From the IMG/VR virus record IMGVR_UViG_3300025712_000421, positions 1-24,632 of that record: a DNA stretch of 24,632 nucleotides; one strand, given 5' to 3'. The notes under the pieces were generated by a model. It did no database searches and was not told the origin of the DNA. It saw only the letters and a list, made by a program, of their open reading frames with translations. The translations under genes and the position numbers were made by a program. Positions 1-6,438 of this stretch are shown piece by piece. The stretch comes from a virus. Within the stretch, counting starts at the first letter, position 1, and every line of letters starts with the position of its first letter.

Positions 1-608
1 CCATGTCGAAGAAACTGGACGAAGTCTACGTGGTTACGGATGATGACCGAATTGAGAACTACTGTAATGACAATGACCTGAATGTAATCAGGATAGATGA
101 CGATGTAGAAACGGGGACTGACCGAATTGCACTTACACTTGATACACTTGATGCAGACATATATGTTAACATCCAAGGTGACGAACCCCTGATTGACCCT
201 GATGCAATTGATAGAATGGTTGAATACTTCAATCCTAATATCGGAACTGTAAATGCATATGTCAAGATTACCGAACCTTATAAGGTTATGGATAACGATG
301 TAGTGAAGGTAGTGTTCAATGCACATCATTGTGCAATGTATTACTCACGTCTCGGTATACCCTTTCCACGACATGAGAATGGAAACGTTTATCAACAACT
401 AGGACTCTATGCATTCTCTAAAGAACGACTTAAACTATTCAGAGAACTACCTATGCAGAGTTTAGAGAAATCTGAGAGTGTAGAGATGTTGAGATACTTA
501 GAGAATGGTTATGATGTACAGATGGTGCATGTATATGATGTGGGTTTGTCTGTAGACTCTCCTAAAGATATAAAGTTAGTAGAGGAATACTTAAATGGAA
601 ATAATTAA
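1..608 (+). CDS. kdsB: CMP-KDO synthetase (3-deoxy-manno-octulosonate cytidylyltransferase), 5' partial
   Basis: Activates KDO to CMP-KDO for lipopolysaccharide inner-core synthesis in the cytoplasm. Family motifs are seen in order: TDDDRI, the ETGTDRIAL segment, the nucleotide-binding VNIQGDEPLI near residues 55-64, SRLGIPFPR, GLYAFSK, and a C-terminal VDSPKD matching the usual VDTPEDL. The reading frame is open to the window edge. The N-terminal P-loop-like region (about 40 residues, including the PARxxSxRLPxKPL motif) is absent, so the first Met at base 3 is probably internal and the gene starts upstream. It overlaps the next gene by 14 bases. Phage-borne KDO genes are known in marine T4-like phages; remodelling of host LPS is inferred. 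Confidence 0.9.
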   Translation, partial: MSKKLDEVYVVTDDDRIENYCNDNDLNVIRIDDDVETGTDRIALTLDTLDADIYVNIQGDEPLIDPDAIDRMVEYFNPNIGTVNAYVKITEPYKVMDNDVVKVVFNAHHCAMYYSRLGIPFPRHENGNVYQQLGLYAFSKERLKLFRELPMQSLEKSESVEMLRYLENGYDVQMVHVYDVGLSVDSPKDIKLVEEYLNGNN

Positions 609-1221
609 ACACTTACACACTCAAAAGGATATAGATGAACTCAGAGTCATCTTTGACGAGTTTCATGTTAGACCTAAGTTAGTAACACTAGGTGAAGCAC
701 TTGAAAATAAATGGGAACGTAAACCTGATGCACATATCACGTATGCAAAACATCTACTGAAACACAAAGACTTAGAACCAGTTGTTGCAGAAAACTTCAA
801 AGAGAAGATGGATATTCATGAATACAATCAGAACTTCCATGCAACTAAACTCATATGGTTAATCAATGAGATTAGAACTAAGGGATTGTACTCAACTCCA
901 CAAGCTTACATGAAAGATGATAAGTGGATTGTACATCCAGGCACCCATAGAGTTCATGCACTTATACACTTGAATAAGTTAGACCAAGAGTTTGTGTTAT
1001 GGGATGTGTCAACCTTTCGTAATGAATCAATAGACTTTGATACTTGGTTAGAGTTGTATTCTAAAAGTGGTAATAGTTTATTTGCAGTTGAGACACCCAA
1101 CATGATTGAGATGCATGTTCAAGAGGATAGACCTGACATGTATGCAAACAGTGAAAGAGTTATGAATACGATAAAAGAGATTGAGTTTACAGAAGAGTCT
1201 GTACTAGATTATCAGTTTTAG
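595..1221 (+). CDS. Conserved phage protein, possible ParB/sulfiredoxin-like fold
   Basis: 208 residues, function not recognised. The start is supported by an AGAGGAA ribosome-binding site about 8 bases before the ATG and by a 14-base overlap with the end of kdsB, which suggests translational coupling. The segment near residues 115-132 (WIVHPGTHRVHALIHL) resembles the ParB-type motif in which a Gly/His-Arg pair precedes an alpha helix, but the rest is not diagnostic. No membrane segment or signal peptide is seen. It ends only 6 bases from the end of the convergent tape-measure-like gene, with no visible terminator between them. Since it follows kdsB, a role tied to surface-sugar synthesis is possible but unproven. 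Confidence 0.75.
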   Translation: MEIIKHLHTQKDIDELRVIFDEFHVRPKLVTLGEALENKWERKPDAHITYAKHLLKHKDLEPVVAENFKEKMDIHEYNQNFHATKLIWLINEIRTKGLYSTPQAYMKDDKWIVHPGTHRVHALIHLNKLDQEFVLWDVSTFRNESIDFDTWLELYSKSGNSLFAVETPNMIEMHVQEDRPDMYANSERVMNTIKEIEFTEESVLDYQF

Positions 1222-1227
1222 TCTTTA

Positions 1228-3120
1228 TTAATTAGGGTTGTTTGTGTTGCCTGAATTCATACCAAATGTCACAACACTACTATTATTACTAACACTAGAA
1301 CTTGAAACAATATTGTTCATCTGACCTGCTTCACCAGCAGTTTTATTATTTGCAATATCTCTAGTCAACTGTCGTATCTGTTCAAGTGCCTCTTTATTAC
1401 CATTAGATGCCTCATTAATTAGGTCTACTATTGGTGGATGATTCATTGCAATTTTTACTAATTTGTCACTCTCGTCATTAAACCAACTTTCATCAATGGT
1501 ATTTTCTTTTCCATATCCTGAAGCATCAGTCTGACCCATGAGAGCTCTCTCAAGATTATCTAAAGCTTTGGTGGCCTCGTTATTACCTTCTGCATCTTTT
1601 CTATTTTGTTTATATTGTTCTTCAGCATCTTTTAACTGTATTTTTGAAAAGTTCTTTGCAAATTGTTCTTCATAAGTACCATAGTCAAATGTACTAGAAC
1701 TTTCTCTTCCATGCCAGTCGCCAGGCATTGCAGCGACCATAGTCTCTGTACCAGTTTGATAACCATAAGTTTGAGTCTCCTCATCAAACTTCATTCTCAT
1801 TGCCTTAACAAACTCATCAACACTACCAAGAAGTTTACTTCTATCAGTATATTCTTTAATCTGTGCTTCCGTAAGTCCCTCAAAGGTGCCCTTTTGATTG
1901 GTCAATGATATTGAGTCACTTTTATACTTATCATTTTCGTTTAATTCTCTGATGGTTCTATCTAAAGCACCAACATTCATATCTGTAATTATATCTTCAG
2001 CCGTACCAAGTATAGTAGACTTGTGTGCATCAATTAGGTTGGTGACACCATCTTGTAAAGATTTATCAAGCTTAGAAACCATTAGGTTCCAAGTTTCATC
2101 ATTTAAATCTACTTCAAATCCTTCGTTTTCAAATATTGATTTCAACCCCTCAGTAGTTTTAAATGCATCACCACTCTTATTCAATTCCTCTATTTCACCA
2201 CCATAATATTTTTCTATGTAATCGGTCTCTCTTTTAGAAATTCGTTTTTTGATTTCTTTATCACCTTCTTTGCCAGTAAAGAACATCTTAAGTCTATCTA
2301 CAGCGTTAGCCATCGTGATACCAAGTCGGTCTAGTTTTTTTCCTAGGAATTTCTTCATCAATATTATTCCTACTACTATTGCACCAATAGCACCTAAAAC
2401 CATTAGTGACCTAGTCTTTAACATCTTCCAAACGAATGTGACTGTCTTACCTAATAACCTTAAAGCTTTAACTGGAACTATCTTTCTAATTCCCTTTAAC
2501 ATCTGTTGTAGTCTTGCAGTACTTTGTCTTTTCGATACTGCCTGGTTTTTCATTAAGAAACCCTGACCATCTTGTTTTCTTTGACCCTTAACTCTCTTGT
2601 CTAACTTACCACTCTTTGTAAAGACTCTACCAGTAGTATCATAACCAAGGTCTTTATTCATAAATGATTTTAATTTAGACCCCTGAATAGATGCCTTTCT
2701 TCCGATAGTCTGACCGAGTTTAGAGTTCTTGAGTAAATTACCTGTCTTACCTAAAAACCCAAATGCACTTTGAGCTCCAAGACCTATTCCCTGTATACTT
2801 CCTTTTAGTAAACCGAAAGCTGCTGTAACCTTTTTAGTTGCATCTTTTATCTGAGAACCACCAATAGAACCAAAAAGTTCATCAAAGTCTGATTTCATTT
2901 GACCTGAAATCGTCTTTGTTGTTCTGACTATCTTCTCACCTTCTTTCTCGTACTCTGTACCAAACTGTTCTTGGAATGCATTCCCAAGAGACTTTTTGAA
3001 AGGCTCAAACTTTTTGAGCAGCTGCTTGAGAATTCGATTGCTTTCACGAGCAGTATCAAATTGTGCTTCACCATATCTTTGTTGAGATTTGATTACATCA
3101 TTAAAGGTTGCTTCTGCCAT
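1228..3120 (-). CDS. Tape-measure-like tail protein with one membrane segment
   Basis: 630 residues, close to the length of T4 gp29 (about 590). The N-terminal third is alpha-helical and very basic, with many Lys-rich stretches (residues 130-215). There is one strong hydrophobic segment at about residues 238-256 (LMVLGAIGAIVVGIILMKK), as is common in tail tape measures. The C-terminal half is acidic and ends in a Ser/Asn-rich tail. Its position just downstream of a gp26-like gene with a likely frameshift extension is the usual place of a tape-measure gene in long-tailed phages. The start has an AGGA site 8 bases upstream. The assignment rests on context and composition, not on a diagnostic motif; another virion or tail-tip protein remains possible. 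Confidence 0.6.
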   Translation of the reverse strand: MAEATFNDVIKSQQRYGEAQFDTARESNRILKQLLKKFEPFKKSLGNAFQEQFGTEYEKEGEKIVRTTKTISGQMKSDFDELFGSIGGSQIKDATKKVTAAFGLLKGSIQGIGLGAQSAFGFLGKTGNLLKNSKLGQTIGRKASIQGSKLKSFMNKDLGYDTTGRVFTKSGKLDKRVKGQRKQDGQGFLMKNQAVSKRQSTARLQQMLKGIRKIVPVKALRLLGKTVTFVWKMLKTRSLMVLGAIGAIVVGIILMKKFLGKKLDRLGITMANAVDRLKMFFTGKEGDKEIKKRISKRETDYIEKYYGGEIEELNKSGDAFKTTEGLKSIFENEGFEVDLNDETWNLMVSKLDKSLQDGVTNLIDAHKSTILGTAEDIITDMNVGALDRTIRELNENDKYKSDSISLTNQKGTFEGLTEAQIKEYTDRSKLLGSVDEFVKAMRMKFDEETQTYGYQTGTETMVAAMPGDWHGRESSSTFDYGTYEEQFAKNFSKIQLKDAEEQYKQNRKDAEGNNEATKALDNLERALMGQTDASGYGKENTIDESWFNDESDKLVKIAMNHPPIVDLINEASNGNKEALEQIRQLTRDIANNKTAGEAGQMNNIVSSSSVSNNSSVVTFGMNSGNTNNPN

Positions 3121-3130
3121 CTGTTAAGTC

Positions 3131-3511
3131 CTAGTTAGGGTTAGTATCCCCATGTTCTTTAGCTGCACTTGAAGTGTATAGTCCAAACCATGCCGCACCA
3201 GCACCGACCAATACAGATATTAAACCTGACTGTTCTAGTGTTGGGTCTGCTAAGTCCATAAACCAAAATGTTGCGTAGTAAAGAAGATACATGTATATAC
3301 CTAAGAATGCTCTTGGTATAATTCTCCATGCATCAATTGTTTTTGCAGCGAAAATCCATTTCTGCCATGGATTCTTTCTGTCTTCGTTTGTCAATTCAAA
3401 AATTTCTTGTTTAAGTTCGCCAATCTCTGATACCATTGCCATGAACTTTTTCAAGTCTATTTCAACCTCGTTACGACTCATGTCCCCCGAGAATTTATCT
3501 ATATCGCTCAT
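3131..3511 (-). CDS. Small two-helix membrane protein, holin-like
   Basis: 126 residues. The N-terminal half is hydrophilic and partly coiled. Two hydrophobic segments follow at about 66-86 (AFLGIYMYLLYYATFWFM) and 96-113 (GLISVLVGAGAAWFGLY). The second, with Gly/Ala and a final Trp-Phe-Gly, resembles the last helix of three-TM-type phage holins, but the assignment is weak and it could instead act in tail assembly or DNA entry. The start has a clear AGAGGA site. A late-promoter-like GATAAATA box lies about 26 bases upstream, inside the end of the 57-residue ORF. It sits between the gp26-like unit and the tape-measure-like gene. Confidence 0.6.
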   Translation of the reverse strand: MSDIDKFSGDMSRNEVEIDLKKFMAMVSEIGELKQEIFELTNEDRKNPWQKWIFAAKTIDAWRIIPRAFLGIYMYLLYYATFWFMDLADPTLEQSGLISVLVGAGAAWFGLYTSSAAKEHGDTNPN

Positions 3512-3535
3512 TAGTGTGTCCTCTAATTTAGTTAG

Positions 3536-3709
3536 TTATTTATCTTGACGTAATTTTTCCTCTTCTAAATGATTGATGAGAAGTTTAGTGTATATCTCTC
3601 TTTCCCAAGGTATCATGTTTTCTAATTCCGTCAATGAGTATTTATGATGTTGCATCAACTGAAAGTTAGTTTGATAGTAATTAATTATACTTTCATGAGA
3701 AAGAGCCAC
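3536..3709 (-). CDS. 57-codon ORF, likely -1 frameshift extension of the gp26-like protein
   Basis: This reading frame opens with GTG at 3707-3709, which overlaps the TAG of the gp26-like gene (TAGTG). It contains the characteristic segment HHKYSLTELENMIPWEREIY, a pattern I associate with small ORFs after gp26/tail-chaperone genes in T4-like phages. No ribosome-binding site precedes the GTG. The frame is -1 relative to the upstream gene, and the junction is a run of eight T residues that reads T-TTT-TTT in the zero frame, a standard slippery heptamer. A slip would add 58 residues to the 237-residue protein, giving about 295. This mirrors the G/GT tail assembly chaperone pair of lambda. The alternative is weak GTG re-initiation. 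Confidence 0.7.
   Translation of the reverse strand: MALSHESIINYYQTNFQLMQHHKYSLTELENMIPWEREIYTKLLINHLEEEKLRQDK
3537..3544 (-). promoter_or_regulatory. Weak late promoter-like box GATAAATA
   Basis: One mismatch to TATAAATA. It lies about 26 bases before the ATG of the small membrane protein gene at 3511 and upstream of its AGAGGA site. It could be chance, since it also encodes the Asp-Lys-stop end of the 57-codon ORF. Confidence 0.3.
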
Positions 3710-4422
3710 TAAAAAAAAGCTTGGATTCCCTCTAATATCATTGTCTGTTTTTCATCTGTTCCACAAACAGGACAAGTATATTCACACTCTGCTCTTAGAA
3801 CAGGCATGTCTTCAAAGAATTCAGTTATCTTTTCTAACTGCTCAAGGGTAAGACTATCTACAAATTCCCTGATTTCTCTATCAGGTGTTTCAGACATCTC
3901 AAAGACTGACTCAGAATTGAACACTTGTAACATACACTTAGTCATCATTTCTAGTGTGTCAATTGCATCGACACTAGATAAAGATAACTCTGTTGCATCT
4001 TTAACAGTGGGATGTTTTAATACAATACCCATATCTTCTGTCAACATAACTCTATTATCTACACTTTGTGCAGTGTCTATCATTACTTTTTCAAGATTAA
4101 GTACATGTTCTATGGGAGCATGTTCAGAATTCTTTTGACATGGGAATGAAAGTTTAACAGTTTCACCAACTGACTTTCCTCTAACCTTTAAGAAAAGGTA
4201 TTCAATATCATAAGTTGGTAGACTCATGTAGTCCAATTCAGTAGATACCACGTCCTTTAAAAGATTAATTATCCCATCTAATGATGCAGCTTCTTCGTCA
4301 TCATCCTTAATCATAAGAAGATTTCGTTGTTCTTTAACTAGGAATGGTCTGTATTCAATCTCAAGTCCATTACTTGGTAGGTTAGTTTTATACTTGGGAG
4401 CCGATTGTATCGGTAATGCCAT
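3709..4422 (-). CDS. 26: T4 gp26-like baseplate hub/tail assembly protein
   Basis: 237 residues, matching the T4 base plate protein family typified by gp26 (about 208 residues). The N terminus MALPIQSAPKYKTNLPSNG and the segment EYRPFLVKEQRNLLM are typical of the family. A C-terminal cysteine cluster (C213, C217, C220; CxxxCxxC) may bind zinc. The T4 homologue is needed for hub assembly, but no gp26 density was assigned in the T4 baseplate structure, so a chaperone role is plausible. The start has a GGAGA site. The gene ends at an eight-T tract next to a -1 frame ORF. The downstream neighbours are a membrane protein and the tape-measure-like gene. Confidence 0.8.
   Translation of the reverse strand: MALPIQSAPKYKTNLPSNGLEIEYRPFLVKEQRNLLMIKDDDEEAASLDGIINLLKDVVSTELDYMSLPTYDIEYLFLKVRGKSVGETVKLSFPCQKNSEHAPIEHVLNLEKVMIDTAQSVDNRVMLTEDMGIVLKHPTVKDATELSLSSVDAIDTLEMMTKCMLQVFNSESVFEMSETPDREIREFVDSLTLEQLEKITEFFEDMPVLRAECEYTCPVCGTDEKQTMILEGIQAFF
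3711..3718 (-). promoter_or_regulatory. Putative -1 ribosomal frameshift site (U8 tract)
   Basis: The - strand reads GC, eight T, AGTG. Zero-frame codons are GCT TTT TTT TAG. A -1 slip of the two UUU codons restores perfect pairing and continues as TTA GTG GCT into the 57-codon ORF. The stop codon directly after the tract would make ribosomes pause there. No obvious downstream hairpin was found, which is also true of several known tail-gene frameshift sites. Confidence 0.6.
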
Positions 4423-4438
4423 AATATTTCTCCATATT

Positions 4439-5191
4439 TTAATCGAAGATACTTGAAATCCTATTCAACCTATCATCGTATTTTTTCAATTTATCGTCTA
4501 AACTTTTAAGTTTGTTTCCAAACCTTCCAGCGACTTTTCCAGTTTCAAGGAGACCATCTAATATTCTCCTACCTTTATTTAGTAAGGATAATTTAGGTGC
4601 ATCTACATACTCAGTTGAAAATGTTTCAAATGACCAATTAACTTCAAACTTCATTATCTCGTCTCTTGAAGCAGTACCATGTTGCATCTGACCAAATGAT
4701 ATTGGGAATGCATTATGGAGTGTAGTTTTCATTGCATCCTTACCATCCTTTCTCATAGATATTATTTCTACTGTACCAACATACTCATCTTGATATGCAA
4801 AGGTAGGTCTAAGACTACTACCTGTATCCTCGTGATAATTACCAAAGGGTGCAGTAAAGATATAGGACTGCCATGCATCTATTATAAATCTATCTGCAAA
4901 GTGTACATCACATAAAAATGTCATAGGAATTCTTTGACCATCCATTGTTATGTTATTAGGAATGTTCCTAACAGGCCCGTACGCAGACCATTGAGATGAC
5001 TCTAATTCTCTAGAAGGCATAGTTGCACTCTCACATCTCCATCCTTCGATACTTAAACCTAGGTTAGGACAAAAGATATTAACCATGAATAAGTTTGACC
5101 TAGCACCAACATCAAAGTTGTACTTCAATTTATCTATCTGAAGATTTTCATCTCCCGATTTAAGACCAATTAATCTATCTAATATGCTCAT
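4439..5191 (-). CDS. Tail-tube-fold baseplate protein (gp54/gp48/gp19-like)
   Basis: 250 residues. The core resembles the T4 gp19/gp54 tail-tube fold: an N-terminal NLFMVNIFCP strand, TMPSRELES, the FADRFIIDAWQSYIF helix, a YVGTVEIISM strand, the AFPISFGQM motif, and an FEVNWSFETF strand near residues 180-190. gp19 itself is about 163 residues; the extra C-terminal part (about 200-250) is basic and coiled-coil-like (KLKSLDDKLKKYDDRLNR), which fits gp54 (baseplate-tail tube initiator) better than the tube subunit. The ATG overlaps the upstream stop as ATGA. A TATAAATA box lies about 38 bases upstream, so late expression is likely. The exact paralogue (54 versus 48) cannot be settled by eye. 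Confidence 0.7.
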   Translation of the reverse strand: MSILDRLIGLKSGDENLQIDKLKYNFDVGARSNLFMVNIFCPNLGLSIEGWRCESATMPSRELESSQWSAYGPVRNIPNNITMDGQRIPMTFLCDVHFADRFIIDAWQSYIFTAPFGNYHEDTGSSLRPTFAYQDEYVGTVEIISMRKDGKDAMKTTLHNAFPISFGQMQHGTASRDEIMKFEVNWSFETFSTEYVDAPKLSLLNKGRRILDGLLETGKVAGRFGNKLKSLDDKLKKYDDRLNRISSIFD

Positions 5192-5805
5192 ATGATTTTT
5201 TCTCTAGTTTCCCTGTAAACTGTGTTAGTATTTATACTTCCTTTCTCACTTGTAAACTTAGAAAGTGGTAATAAAGGAACAAAGTCCCATTGACTTGGTT
5301 CCACTTTAACTATCTTAGAGTCCAAGTGTTCAAATAGATATTGTTTAATACATGGTTTTGCAACTCTTAGATTGGATGCTGTTGCAAGTGATTGGTATCT
5401 CAATCCTAACCTAACAGAATCATCTGCAACACTCTCATCATCATAGTCATTAGAGTATGCATATAAGTTCTCTAGTAGTCCTACTCTAAGTCTAGGGTGT
5501 AGATAGTGTAAGTTAAGTCCTAGGAACCCAGTCTTGTATCTCTCTAACATAAAGATTAGAGGGAACCTGTCGTAATAGGGAAGGGTATCTTTGTGTTTTG
5601 CATCATACATAAACATGTACATCTCTCCTACTATCATTTCTGTAGGTATGATATCTTGACCTGCTTGGTTTAAAACCTTATCGGGTTTTGCATATGACTT
5701 GATTGTCTTGAGGTTTGATTTAAACCAGTCTAAGGACTCCTTTTGTCTTTCTTGGAGTTCTACGGGTTTAAGTAATTCTATTTCTTTGAAGGTGAGTCGA
5801 GACAT
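5188..5805 (-). CDS. Conserved T4-like phage protein (LPYYDRFPL family), function uncertain
   Basis: 205 residues. The segments GEMYMFMYDAKHKDTLPYYDRFPLIFM and GFLGLNLHYLHPRLRVGLL (in parts) belong to a family widespread in marine T4-like phages. I have a weak memory of annotations as DNA end protector (gp2-like) for this family and do not rely on it. The C terminus has KIVKVEPSQWDFVPLLPLS. No Shine-Dalgarno sequence is visible; instead a TATAAATA late promoter box ends 5 bases before the ATG, which would place the transcript start on the A of the start codon. The next in-frame Met is more than 50 codons in, so the start is likely correct. The gene sits directly upstream of the tail-tube-fold gene. 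Confidence 0.75.
   Translation of the reverse strand: MSRLTFKEIELLKPVELQERQKESLDWFKSNLKTIKSYAKPDKVLNQAGQDIIPTEMIVGEMYMFMYDAKHKDTLPYYDRFPLIFMLERYKTGFLGLNLHYLHPRLRVGLLENLYAYSNDYDDESVADDSVRLGLRYQSLATASNLRVAKPCIKQYLFEHLDSKIVKVEPSQWDFVPLLPLSKFTSEKGSINTNTVYRETREKII
5229..5236 (-). promoter_or_regulatory. T4-type late promoter box TATAAATA
   Basis: An exact match to the T4 late promoter consensus on the - strand, inside the end of the 205-residue gene. The expected start of transcription is 6 bases downstream, giving a leader of about 30 bases with an AGAGAA-type site before the tail-tube-fold gene at 5191. The match and spacing are seen; activity is inferred. Confidence 0.55.
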
Positions 5806-5810
5806 ACTAC

Positions 5811-5818
5811 TATTTATA
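5811..5818 (-). promoter_or_regulatory. T4-type late promoter box TATAAATA abutting a start codon
   Basis: An exact T4 late consensus on the - strand, overlapping the last codons of the 65-residue gene. With T4 spacing (box at -13 to -6) the predicted +1 is the A of the ATG at 5805. This would give a leaderless message for the 205-residue protein. Confidence 0.5.
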
Positions 5819-6011
5819 GTATTGGGTCTGACTTCTTCCTATTATATTTTGTTTTGTCCGAATGGACTTTTGATGCACCATGACTTGGTGTTTCTTTTCT
5901 TACCTTAACTACAGGTTTCTTTTTGCCGAATGCAAGTTCCCATCCATCAGCATAGGCTTCTTCGTTTGAGTTCCTTCTCTTAGAACCCTTTCCACCATGC
6001 CAATTACTCAT
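5814..6011 (-). CDS. Small conserved basic phage protein (NWHGGKGS family)
   Basis: 65 residues, very basic. The N terminus [16 protein letters not shown] followed by a Tyr-Ala-Asp-Gly-Trp segment and GKKK is a pattern found in many marine T4-like phages, where the function is unknown. Its start overlaps the end of rpsU (stop at 6011) and its end overlaps the late promoter box before the next gene. The charge suggests nucleic-acid binding, but there is no direct evidence. Confidence 0.75.
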   Translation of the reverse strand: MSNWHGGKGSKRRNSNEEAYADGWELAFGKKKPVVKVRKETPSHGASKVHSDKTKYNRKKSDPIL

Positions 6012-6247
6012 TATCTTATCTTTCTATAGTTTGCGTTATTACGTCTTTTAAGGTCTAACTTTTTCTTTCTCTTTAAATCTTGGTTCTTCTGATTCTTAGT
6101 ATCGTTAGGTTTCTCGTGATACTTTCTATCTCTAACCTCTTGTACGATACCTGCGTTATCACATTCTTTTTTAAATCTACGAAGAAGTTTGTCGAATGGT
6201 TCTTCCATTCTATTCTTCGGATTCAATCTTGGTTTAACACTTGGCAT
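6011..6247 (-). CDS. rpsU: Ribosomal protein bS21
   Basis: 78 residues; the bacterial family is about 70. The bS21 signature is clear: [19 protein letters not shown] at about 15-33 (host consensus NEPFDxALRRFKKxxEKAG), then [11 protein letters not shown] (host ExRRRExYEKP), then a Lys/Arg-rich tail. It has about 10 extra N-terminal residues before the EPFD motif. bS21 is a small-subunit protein near the anti-Shine-Dalgarno region and affects initiation; phage copies, including in SAR11 phages, have been reported. The start has an AGGA site about 8 bases upstream. The 190 bases before it hold a candidate structured RNA that may control it. A phage S21 could favour translation of phage messages. 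Confidence 0.9.
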   Translation of the reverse strand: MPSVKPRLNPKNRMEEPFDKLLRRFKKECDNAGIVQEVRDRKYHEKPNDTKNQKNQDLKRKKKLDLKRRNNANYRKIR

Positions 6248-6261
6248 ATTTATTTTCCTAA

Positions 6262-6423
6262 AAAATGTGAAGTCACCCCACGCTTTACAGCAACCCGTTC
6301 TTCACCGACCAATCCGCTATCTGCTATTGACCTTTCCCTTACTGAATACCCCCAATCTTTTTCCACGGCCTCAGTTCGTAGTCGTCTTATTTTCAAGGAC
6401 ACATTTTGAATAAACACGACTAC
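6262..6423 (-). ncRNA. Candidate structured RNA / cis-regulatory leader upstream of bS21
   Basis: A gene-free stretch between gp32 and rpsU, visibly richer in G and C than its surroundings. On the - strand RNA: helix A GUAGUCGU (6416-6423) with ACGACUAC (6378-6385), 8 perfect pairs. The loop of A holds AAAAUGUG (6400-6407), which pairs perfectly with CACAUUUU (6262-6269) far downstream, making a pseudoknot or long-range helix B. Other helices are ACUGA/UCAGU (6371-6375 with 6341-6345), GGUCAAU/AUUGGUC (6326-6332 with 6307-6313, with G-U pairs), and a GCU-GUAA-AGC hairpin. GUGAAG (6300-6305) pairs with CUUCAC (6267-6272), which shares bases with helix B, so the two are mutually exclusive. The Shine-Dalgarno of rpsU follows directly. 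No match to a known class is recognised. Confidence 0.6.
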
Positions 6424-6438
6424 CCCATTGTAAGAAGA

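Noticed and set aside
1201-1240. Bidirectional terminator between the convergent genes at 1221 and 1228
   Set aside because: Only 6 bases separate the genes and no GC-rich hairpin with a T-tract is visible.
1663-2566. Several + strand reading frames of 80-105 codons opposite the tape-measure-like gene
   Set aside because: No ribosome-binding sites, low-complexity Ser/Leu-rich translations typical of antisense shadows.
6080-6413. Plus-strand reading frames across the rpsU leader
   Set aside because: They run antisense through rpsU and the RNA-like region and have no ribosome-binding site or recognisable product.
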